Shown here: positions 47,215-56,541 of the stretch, one piece after another
How the letters are laid out: every line of letters begins with the position of its first letter
Position numbering within the stretch: position 1 is the stretch's first letter
Assembly (NCBI GenBank): GCA_905250075.1
Contig: CAJNOP010000331.1
Coordinates: forward strand, 62,001-126,000
DNA: 64,000 nt
Source of the DNA: Rotaria sp. Silwood1
Lineage: Eukaryota > Rotifera > Eurotatoria > Philodinida > Philodinidae
Direction: 5' to 3'
Translations under genes and position numbers: made by a program
The notes under the pieces: model-generated
The model's database searches: none
Seen by the model: only the letters and a program-made list of their open reading frames with translations
What the model was told of the DNA's origin: nothing

Positions 47215-47707
47215 CCTTCTTCTCTGTGTTTTGTTTTAACTAACGTTGCAGTGATAACTAATAGTGAAATATTATTCTTCTCTGTTATGAGATTATATGC
47301 AATTCTGTTACAACATCTTACTGGCTGTCGTGCCGCCGCTCTGCTGGAATGGTGACCGAAACGTGTCCAAAGGTGACTAGGGGAGTAAGCTTGGAAAGTG
47401 ACGTCACCTCAGACACTCTAAACTTTCGGCTTCGGCGAAAATTTGGGTTACCTTTTCGATAAAATGTTCGGAAACTACCCACACTCCTCTTTGGGTGGGT
47501 TTGAAAATTGTCTCAATTTACTTTGTTTTAAATATTCGCCGGCAAGTTTTTTGTGATCAGGTGACGTCACGTTTATGAAGTGGGATGAGGTCAGCGGAGA
47601 AAATGACCAAAGAGCAAGCTGGATTGGGGGCGGGGAGGAGGAGAAGGGTTTAGGAAAGGTAACATCATTAATGCACAGCCCCTTACGTCATCTTGAAAAT
47701 TCCCAAC
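47215..47707. other. GC-richer upstream region of the LRAT-like gene
   Basis: Base composition rises here to about the level seen across 46.5-48.7 kb. GTGACGTCAC-type palindromes occur twice (AAAGTGACGTCACCTC near 47396, GGTGACGTCACG near 47561), matching a CRE/ATF-like site by eye. Whether they regulate the next gene is unknown. Confidence 0.4.
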
Positions 47708-48642
47708 ATGCCTTGCGTATATATGACCGCACATTCTATAGTGTGTAGCATGAGCATGCTATCACTCTATCTCTTTTTGTTTCTTGTTACTGGTTCTTTA
47801 GGTGGCATGAACGACCTTTTTCGGAGCTCCAGTTCTCATCGACCGCTGGAAGTCCAACAATGTATGAATCGGACTCATTTCGGGTACTTTTGCCCGGACG
47901 ACAATGCCTGTCACGATGGCTACGAACGGTGTAGGAACAGCAAGACTCCTTCGTCTTGTAGTAACAACAATTGCAGGGAACTTCCAAATGGTAGATACCG
48001 TTTTGACTTCTACAAGACGTCGCTCTCTCGTGAGCATGAAAAAGTTGACCTACATTTTGCCCCACATTCAACAAAGACGCAGTAGTGTCAAGAAAAGGTA
48101 TAAATTGAGCTAAAACCGATGTGTCGACGTGTTTTACGAAAGTTTGTTTAACTGTTATGAGGTCAAGCACCATATGGTTCAGTATCGTGGATACCTGTTT
48201 GAATTTGGCACCTATGGTCAACAGGTACTCGATCTTCTCGATCCTAAATACAAGTACAAAGACCAAAGCCTTGATTGGATAGATTTTGGGTCAAGTTCGT
48301 GCACTCTGGAACAAGTGAAACGACACACTGACTTCTGGCTACAGTCGCACAACACATAACTTGACGGCCAACAACTGCCAGCATTACGCCGGAAGTTTAT
48401 GGTACTGGTTGAATGGCAACTGTGAAGGCAATCCTTCAAGAACTCGGTGTCATGATCTAGTGAAGAAATCACTGCATACTTGCGGAAATGAAAGTAGCTT
48501 GGAAACTGGCGAGAAACAGTGCTGTCAAATACCCGGTGTAGATGAGGATGATCCACGTTGCAGTGGATGTGCTTCCGACTCAGCAATTAAGTTAACATAT
48601 GGTCTCTATCTGTTGCTTCTGTTCTTTTTCCTCATTGTTTAA
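47708..48642 (+). pseudogene. LRAT-like (NlpC/P60 superfamily) GPI-type membrane protein, frame disrupted
   Basis: The N-terminal part (ATG 47708) has a signal peptide (MLSLYLFLFLVTGSL) and a Cys-rich segment (CMNRTHFGYFCPDDNAC). A papain-like LRAT-type domain follows: HHMVQYRGYLFEFGTYG (about 48169), CTLEQVKRHTDFW and the catalytic-type NNCQHYAGSLWYWL (about 48367). The C-terminus (GCASDSAIKLTYGLYLLLLF) is a hydrophobic GPI-signal-like tail; AATAAA overlaps the stop. Two disruptions exist: a stop at 48083-48085 before the LRAT part (bridging it needs an intron I cannot place, or it is a mutation), and a TAA after SHNT at 48357, where two bases appear missing before the NLTANNC phrase. It is either a recent pseudogene or a gene with assembly errors. 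The family includes acyltransferases and phospholipases using a His/Cys pair. Confidence 0.65.
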
Positions 48643-48844
48643 ATAAACTTGTCGAACCGATGTGCAGAAGACTAAGAAGAAGAAGGTGCAGGATCAAACA
48701 GCTGTCAATCTACTGCGAAACGCTATCGGATAGCTTAATTTTCGATGACATTCCCTGTCTGCTCATTAATGTAACTGGCTCGTCATTTTTCGATTTTCGT
48801 GCAAGCAGTGACTTCCAACTATATTTCACAAGCTGAAAAAGTTC

Positions 48845-48988
48845 AGTAAACCCCCCCTCCGTAATAGAAGCCCCCTTTAAAGGATCTCTCCAGCAAAATT
48901 TTCAGTTTTTCCCAGCAAAATCTGACCAAAGTTTGCAAGGCCAAATAGAAGTCCCGGGGGGCTTCTAATATGGGAGGGGGTTTAATAT
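48845..48988. mobile_element. Short MITE with C-rich terminal inverted repeats
   Basis: Ends TAAACCCCCCCTCCGTAATA and TATGGGAGGGGGTTTA, continuing inward to AGAAGCCCCC and GGGGGGCTTCTA, are inverted repeats of about 30 bases. Length is about 140 bases. TA dinucleotides at both ends would fit a TA target duplication (Tc1/mariner-like), but this is not proven. Confidence 0.75.
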
Positions 48989-49174
48989 GAATATCGAATA
49001 ATCTAATGTTTTACCATTAAAAGGAGAGGTCATGGTTCGCATTGAACTCAGCATATTTGCATTTTAATGGTTTTTGAAACAGGAGCAAAGAAAATCGTGA
49101 TAAAACTATGCCAAATATTTACTTTTGCTTGGATAGGTCAATTAAATTTCTTCTTCTTTGATAAAGTTTTTATT

Positions 49175-49208
49175 GTGACGTTTCGACGACGATGTCATCT
49201 TCTGCAGA
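49175..49208 (-). ncRNA. Hammerhead-ribozyme-like core, degenerate
   Basis: On the minus strand: AGAAGATGAC, loop ATCGTC, then GTCGAAACGTCAC. The order (GA)AGA - stem GAC/GTC - GAAAC resembles the catalytic core CUGANGA-stem II-GAAA of hammerhead ribozymes, but the expected CU before GA is missing, so it is probably inactive. It lies 18 bases before a TGTGGG locus. Confidence 0.3.
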
Positions 49209-49225
49209 CAGTGAATTTCGAAAAT

Positions 49226-49328
49226 GAGGGTGTGGGTGTGGGTGTGGGTGTGGGTGGGTGTGAATGTGGGCGTGGGTGTGGATTGTAAGTGTGGACGAAA
49301 AAAGGATACAGTCACACTCACACCCAAA
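49226..49328. repeat. TGTGGG hairpin locus
   Basis: Four near-perfect units (GAGGGTGTGGGTGTGGGTGT), variants up to GGATTGTAAGTGTGG, then CAGTCACACTCACACCC. Confidence 0.85.
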
Positions 49329-50103
49329 TCTGCAGATTTCATATTTAATTAATTCCTTTTTTTATTTTCATTTACGGCAAAATATTTTCAAAATAAAATT
49401 ATCTTTGCCTAGTTCCTCTTTTCCAGTTCTATCTATTACCAAAAGAATTGGAATAAAAACTAAATGCTAAAGATGCAAAAAACAGTATTTCGAAAAAGGG
49501 GTAAAATTTTTGTGTACTACCTTGTATTACATCTTACCAATTGAAACAAATCAATTCCGTTGAGAGTGGTTTCTTTTCAGTACATCTGTTAATAAAAATT
49601 ATTGTTCTCGATGATGATGAGATGTGGCAATAATTTAGTGCTTTTTTTGTAACTCAATTAAGTTCGGGAAAACAATAAGATAGTGCCCAAGTCAAACTGT
49701 TAGTCATTCTTACAGAATTCATTCATATCTTAATCGAAAAGTTTGAAGGATTTGAATCACATTTCATAAAAATTGATGGAAAGAAACTCATACTATTAAA
49801 TCTAAGATTAAAATATTCCACACATACTAGTCTATATCGTCAAGATATTTCGAGAGAGAGCACAAATTTTTAAGCTGAATCGAAAAAATACATATACGAA
49901 TAATTGTTTTGATTGCTGGAATTTCTACAAGAAAAGAACATCGTTGATTTTTTCCTTTCATAAATCATCTAATGTGAATCTATTCCAAATATTAAAACTT
50001 TCTATCAATACATTATTCTTTTATCAATATATTGTGTAACTTGTCTGTTCATTAAGAGGACCACCAAGTTGAAGTTACAAGAAAGAATACTGATTTTTTT
50101 GCA
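49329..50103. other. 3' flank of the second P450 gene, no gene seen
   Basis: AT-rich DNA without supported features. Confidence 0.4.
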
Positions 50104-52463
50104 TCAATGAAATTCAATAGTGACTCCAACATGTTTAGGTATAAGAGTTAGTTTCTGAATAAATCCACCTGCATTTACTTCAGGACCACCATCACCAATT
50201 GTCATTTGTTGTAACATACGAGCTAGAATTACTTTTAGTTCGAATAGAGCTAAATCTTGTCCAAGACATTGACGATGACCACCTCCAAACGCTAGAAATG
50301 CATATGGATGATGATTTTTATCTTCATCAAGAAATCTTTCTGGATAGAATAATTCAGGATCGATTTTCCAATGACGCCTATCTCGAGCGAGAGAGGATGT
50401 TGGAATCAGTACTTGGTCACCTTTGTAAAGTCGAGTACCACTTTTAGGGAGACAGTCGTCGACAGTGACTGAACGACATGTTGAGTCAATCGTTGGAGAA
50501 TAACGAAGTACTTCATTGATAAAACAATCCAAATAAATAAGTGAATCAAGATAATCTAATGATAAATGTTGACCACCATTATTCTCCATTAGTTCTGCCT
50601 TGATTTTTTGCTGAACTCTTTGCTGTTTACTTAGATGATAAATAGACCAAGCAAGAGCAGTAGATGTCGTTTCATAACCAGCAATCAAAAACATGAGTAC
50701 CTCATCAAAAACTTCCTTTCGTGAAAGACCTATCAATAAAAGAATAGTAGATATAAAACCGCATGACTTCAATATGCAGTAAAGGTAGAGATCACTGCAA
50801 AATAGGCAAATCTAACAAAATTTACATTATATATATAGACAAGGACAATATATATCTCGATATTATTAGGAAGAATTCAAGTTCATTCATGGAAAATAAT
50901 GCAATCGTTTCATACTATCATTGAAAAGCCTTCATAGATGAAATCTAGAGAAAATGTACTAGATTATTCGATGAATAATAGTTTTGACTTTTGCTCTGTT
51001 CGATTTCAGCAACTAAAGGATAAAAAACGTTTATCCGTTTTTGGATGTGCAGTTGTGTACAGTCGAACAAGATCCAATCATATACAAATAGAAACAAGAA
51101 CGACCAAGGGTGTGGATGTGGGTGTGAGAGTAGTAAGTTCCATAGTCCACTTCTACACGTCATACCGACACTCACATCCACACCGTATTCCGAAGATCTC
51201 AGCTCTAGTAACAATTAGACAGAAAAATTCATGTCTTCGTCATGCTATAGATAACATGCTAGTGTAGCAAAGGCATAGAATGCCGTGAGAAACATGTGTA
51301 TGAGCATTCGTTCTGTGGAATTTTTAGTAAAAAACAACTTTGCTCATAGCAAAAACTCAATAGATCTTGAAATTTTCGATTCATAAATCAGTCGATGGTA
51401 TTTAGAAGACACGAAAAATGTAGCTGCATCATATAAGTTGTATGATCTTTCCAAAAAGAAAATTCAGCGTGTAAATATACGACAAATTATTAGAAACGAT
51501 GAATCAAACCAAGGGTTTAACGAATCGATTTTACCTCTTTTATCTTCCTCCTTTTTTCTTGCTTCGACTTTTTCATCGGCTTGTAATGAATTCACAAGTG
51601 ATGCGATTAATGAAGTTTTCTTTCGTTGTGCTCTCGACTCTGGACTTTCAGCCAATTCTTGTTCGATCATTTTATGAAAATGTCGTTCGACTGTTGCTCT
51701 TGCTCGTTGAAATCGAGTATTCAACTTCATATAGATAATTGATACAAAACTAGGCGCATATATAGCCATTTTAAATGTACTCATGATATCGAGCAGGGCT
51801 TCGGTCAGTTCATTATTATTGCTGGAATATTTATTATCAAGTGTTTCCAAATTATAATCAAAAGCAATTAATCCAAATATTTCAAGAAGAAGATTTTGAC
51901 ACTGTTCAACAACATCTGTATGCACCTGATTATGTGGTCTAGCACGCCATCTGTCTAATAGTTTGTCAGTACTATCAACAATTGTGTTAATATTTGAAAT
52001 AATTTTGCTACGACGAAATAACGGCATAGTAAGAGTACCATGCCGTTTGAATTTGAAACCTAGTAACCAAAATGAATAAATACTTGTTATTACTAGACCA
52101 ATAAGCGATACCTATGTTACAAATGATACTCTCAGGAACCAAAAGGCTAAATTTTTCTAAAAATACTTGCCCTTGATCGTAAACATTTCGATGCGTAAGA
52201 ACGTACTGAACATCGTCAATATCATGCACAACAATGAAACGCATAAAACCAAGCCAATATTGATAAATATCACCGAACCGTTTCTTGAACGATATATAGA
52301 CATCAGATGCTGATCTTTTTCCTAATAGTAAACCCGATTGAAGAAGATTTCCAAAAAAGATATGTGGAGACAAGCCAGGTATTGGACCACGAAGTGTAAA
52401 ATATTTCAATTTAATATAGACCATCAATACAATGATGAAAAAAAGCAACAGAAGAGTCACCAT
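50104..52463 (-). CDS. Cytochrome P450, three exons (paralogue of the gene at 27 kb)
   Basis: About 500 residues: exons 52463-52112, 52059-51535 and 50729-50104, GT-AG, both introns phase 1 at the same protein positions as in the plus-strand paralogue (SIICNIG/FKFKRH and EDKRG/LSRKE). The N-terminal anchor is LLLLFFIIVLMVYIK, followed by the hinge RGPIPGLSPHIFFGNL. The I-helix has AGYETTS, ExxR is EVLR, then PERF and the haem loop FGGGHRQCLG with its Cys near residue 447. All key residues are present, so it should be functional. Intron 2 is long (805 bases against 174 in the paralogue) and contains a TGTGGG hairpin at 51108-51184. Shared exon structure shows the pair arose by gene duplication and now lie 22 kb apart in opposite orientation. 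Substrate unknown. Confidence 0.93.
51108..51184. repeat. TGTGGG hairpin locus inside P450 intron 2
   Basis: AAGGGTGTGGATGTGGGTGT, linker of about 35 bases, then ACCGACACTCACATCCACAC. It lies in the enlarged intron. Confidence 0.8.
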
Positions 52464-53555
52464 TATAACAAAGCGTTAAACAAAAAATGCGGCAATCGTG
52501 AGTGCCCGATGGTAAATATTAATGCCTATGTGCACATGTCACCTTTCTTTCTTTCGTTTTCTGCTGTTTCGCCGCTCTTGTGCGACACATGCAGCCAATA
52601 CTATCATGCAAAAGGACATAGAATCACATGCTATATCTATGAATAACTACGAATAGCTTTTTTCTACAAATCATACGTGATTTTGTCGAGTAACGCCTGT
52701 ACTTTGCTCATTCCAATCAGTTGCATCTAAATCATAGAAGTATTATTCTCACAAGGCTAGTCTGTTTTAAAAAGAAGCAAGGACATTTCATTCACAAAAA
52801 AAACTATATTGTAGAAAGACTTCTCGTAAAACATGTGAATGGTGCATATTGTGATCAATCAACCGATTACTGCTGTCAATACACATATATATATATATCA
52901 TTATAAAGATAGTGGAAAATATACTTAAATATACTCAATCAATGTTAAATGATTCTCGCGATAGAGAGCTTCAAGTTCGTCACTCGATTTCAATTAAGTG
53001 AAATGTATTTTTGTCAATAATAGAAAAATACTCTAAATATTTTTGTATCTAACAAAATTGAATAAATACTTTATGATTTAATTATCATTCAATTTGGCTG
53101 GAGAAAGCAACATTTTCATAGGTTTTCAAAGTTTTATTTATCACTCAGTTTCCAATAACACCATTATAGCTTACGATATCGCCGAATTTTCCATGATAGT
53201 ATGACTCATTTCAAGCATTATCATTCCATTTAAAATTGCAATTTCAACCCATTAAAATTTATTCTTCTGTTTTTGGCAGATATCCATCGTTTAGTAGTAA
53301 TAAAGCGTATGCGAAGTCATCTCTTTTCTAGATACTGCGCAATAGCTACTCCTAAGTGAGACGTACTGGTATCAGTAGAAATTGCACTGAAAACTACTGT
53401 TACAGCACTTCATTATTCAAAGCGAATAATCCACAGATTTCATATCAGCAAGTCATAATAGTCATGGCCGTTTAAGCCAAAAGTTCAGTCTCCTATAATC
53501 GATAGAGTACGTATTAATCATGTCGATTTTATATAAAAGTAGCTGTCACATGCGT
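52464..53555. other. Intergenic, no gene seen
   Basis: Probably contains the P450 promoter on its left side. A (TA)n run lies at 52883-52898. No other feature supported. Confidence 0.4.
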
Positions 53556-53618
53556 GTGTGGGTATGAATCTGAATGATGGGAATACTCACACCCACATCC
53601 ACCCATCCACACCCCATT
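53556..53618. repeat. TGTGGG hairpin locus
   Basis: GCGTGTGTGGGTATGAATCT, then AATACTCACACCCACATCCA and CCCATCCACACCCC. Confidence 0.75.
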
Positions 53619-53877
53619 TTAAAATAGCCAGCCGTAGACACTTGAATCGTGTGTTGTTGATGGCTTTAACTTATATATTTTTTTTACAGCTGAGGCCTTG
53701 TACATTTTTTTTTATCAAATGAATCATAGAGTACTTTTCAAAGATTGCAACATTTTATTTATCTTATCTTTCTTGTTTAATGTAAATATTTTCGGACTGT
53801 GGACTTTGTTGAGAATGTGACAACCCTTATCAAAATTTAAGTATTCAAGGTTAGATATATACTAAGACTGCTATGAA

Positions 53878-53962
53878 GAGTGTGAATATGGGTAGGGAAT
53901 GGTTTCAGGGAAGGAGAGACTCATACACACTTGCACACTCATACTAGTGGGTATGGGCATGT
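53878..53962. repeat. TGTGGG hairpin locus, eroded
   Basis: GAGTGTGAATATGGGTAGGG, then CATACACACTTGCACACTCA; an extra GTGGGTATGGGCATG follows, so the order is G, C, G. Confidence 0.55.
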
Positions 53963-54000
53963 ATAAATCCCAATACAAAATGTTCCAATGAAGTTATACA

Positions 54001-54034
54001 ACATGTTTCGATTCATTCGAGAATCATCTTCAGG
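54001..54034 (-). ncRNA. Hammerhead-ribozyme-like core
   Basis: On the minus strand: CTGAAGAT, then stem GATTC, loop TCGAAT, stem GAATC, then GAAACATGT. CUGANGA followed by a perfect five-pair stem and GAAAC is the hammerhead core layout, with one extra U before the stem. Flanking helices I and III were not established. The same layout as at 49175-49208, again beside a TGTGGG locus, suggests a family. Confidence 0.4.
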
Positions 54035-54246
54035 TATGTTTAGAAACATTACAACAATATTCAAATTAGTCAAAAATAGTATTGATAAAAACAGAATTTC
54101 ATCGAACATAAACGTAGAAATGTTACTTGTTCGAGCGAAAAATCATAGTTCGAATTCACAAAGGTGCATATTTACCAGTGTGGATAGAATCGTAACCGTT
54201 CCACAACAAACGACTTCTGTTTCTGTTCTTTCAGAAATTCATCAGG

Positions 54247-54304
54247 TGAGTCTTGAGGTTGTGGGTTTGGGTAAAGAGAGCACATACAACCATACCCACA
54301 CCCT
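54247..54304. repeat. TGTGGG hairpin locus, short
   Basis: TCTTGAGGTTGTGGGTTTGG, spacer GTAAAGAGAGCACATA, then CAACCATACCCACACCC. Confidence 0.7.
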
Positions 54305-55342
54305 TATAATTATATCAAAAACAATCTATGTATAGAGTTTTTATTTCCATGTCGAAAGAAGCATTGAATTTTGAAAAATATATTTATTTTATTTTCAATT
54401 AAATACTTATTGCAGAAAAGTTAAAATTTTCATGATTTGAAAAACAATGTTCATTCAACGAAATTCACACCCATATATTATTGTGAATGTCAGTATACAT
54501 ATAATTCATTAAAGATAAACATTAAAAAAGAAATGAACGTCAGTATGTTTGAATCTCTACATGCCCTATTTGTCAAAATTTTTTGAAATTAATAAATGAT
54601 AATCAATTAGCAAAAGGTTCATTAAAATTTCAAAAGATTCAATCGAATATTTCGAATACGACTTATTTTCGTACATTGACTATTGGTTATGCATACATCA
54701 TTCTTTCTCGAACGTTTAATAACATGTATATCGCTTATTGCAGACCTTTCTTTTGGTGTAAATGATACATTGATGAATGAGAACGAGGATTTTGGGTGTG
54801 TAGATGAAGGTACTAGTGATATGCATACTCGCATCATTTTTCTCTCATTGACTTACATTTTAGTAATTAAGAGTATACTTTGTATACACATCAATAGTTT
54901 ATGCATCATGCTTTGTCGTATGAATCCTAAAGAGAGTGAAGAAGAAATATTGAAGATTGATTTACTTTAAAGGTAGGCAAAATAACGATATTGTTTTATG
55001 TTGTAAAAATCGATCGGTTTCTTATCAATCATCCAGCTAACTTACTTCGTAAAAGATTATTGGTATAGGTTCGCAGAAAGATATAATATAGACTCCTCAC
55101 GATTATTTTAGTCAAGACTTAACATGAAGTAAAAGATTTTAAAAAAGGAATTCAATCATTGTAATTCTTTTACTGAACATAACTGATATAATCGATTTAT
55201 TCAGCTAGTAAGGTTGATTGTGATCATTCTAATTCTCTTTTTATTTTTTATTAAAGCATAATTTGTTTAAACTAAATAGTGTTCTCACTTCTGTTTTTTG
55301 TACCTGAATGTTTTTATAGAAAAAGCTGCTTAAATGAGCTTA
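54305..55342. other. Intergenic with short frames only
   Basis: A protein-like stretch at 54740-54970 (LSFGVNDTLMNENEDFGCVD, then a hydrophobic run and ESEEEILKIDLL) may be an exon, but nothing supports a gene. Confidence 0.3.
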
Positions 55343-55425
55343 GGGTGTGAATGGGTGTGTGTGTGTGCATATGTGTGAGAAAAGAAAACGACTACGCTCA
55401 TGCTTATACCGATTTACACTCGTGA
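55343..55425. repeat. TGTGGG hairpin locus, eroded
   Basis: TAGGGTGTGAATGGGTGTGT, then GCTTATACCGATTTACACTC. The G arm has drifted to plain (GT)n. Confidence 0.55.
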
Positions 55426-56541
55426 TAGAGAAAATGAACGTACCTCACCTTCAAACGCAATTTGAAGTTACCTAACTGGATTTGCTCGCATATATGTCGC
55501 ACATTTCCATTAAGATAAGTAACTGCTTTTACCTACTGCACAGAATAAATACGAAATCTATTAACTGAAACGGTGGCGATTTTAGAATGGAAAGAAATTT
55601 TAAAGCGTCACTCGTCACAACATAGACTAACTTTAGTGACTATTTTATCACAAAGTGATATTTTATCATCCGTACGTAATTTTCTTTATCACATCGTCAG
55701 ACTGCACTAACTCTGTAGTACACGCTACAATGGTTATCAGATCAATATGTCTTAGGTTTCAAACAACATCTACTGAGTATCACCGATTGCCGATGATTGT
55801 CTTGCTGACAATTAGCCTCGTCTTTCTTGCAACTAAGCGTAGTGGACTCGAAAGAGATTTTGCACTAAAGCAATATGATAATACCTAAGAGAATAGTTTC
55901 TCTAAAAATTTCGTTGACAAGAACTTGTTGTCCTTTGATTCTTCATGTCTTCATTGCACATATTGCTGTTACTAAGAATAGAGACATGTTCACTATTTAC
56001 TGTGAGAAAGTTCCATCAATTTTAAGGTTATCTTTGCAACAAATTTAGATACATTCATAACAAATCAACATGAATAAGTAGAACTTGGTTGTTTTCAGTA
56101 CTGAGATTTTTTGATCTAACATTAAACGACTTCGAGCAATCCTATGGTATGTGATCGAATTTATAGTCATAATCCTATTAACTGTAGAAAAATGTGTTTG
56201 ATGATAACTGTTAAGTTGTAGGTTTATTACACGACAAGAGGATTCTTAAGATGGATTGCTGATGTGCGTTTTGGCATCTAGAGCGAATTTCTCAGTATTG
56301 ATTACTCTTGGTTGAATGATTAATGGATTGAAAACTGTAAATCTTATAAGTATTTATCCACAGAAATTTATTAGGAGTTTCATGCACTATCACATTACAC
56401 ACTTCAAGTATTCTCTTTTCGAAAAAGCAAAATTATCATGATGAAAAGGAGCAGTCTTGCTTTGGATCAATAAAGAAAACATCGTCATTCTCAGGATGAT
56501 TAGATATCTTTTTTTTTTATTTGATAAACAAAAAATATTAT
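55426..56541. other. Intergenic, no gene seen
   Basis: AT-rich DNA without supported features. Confidence 0.4.
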
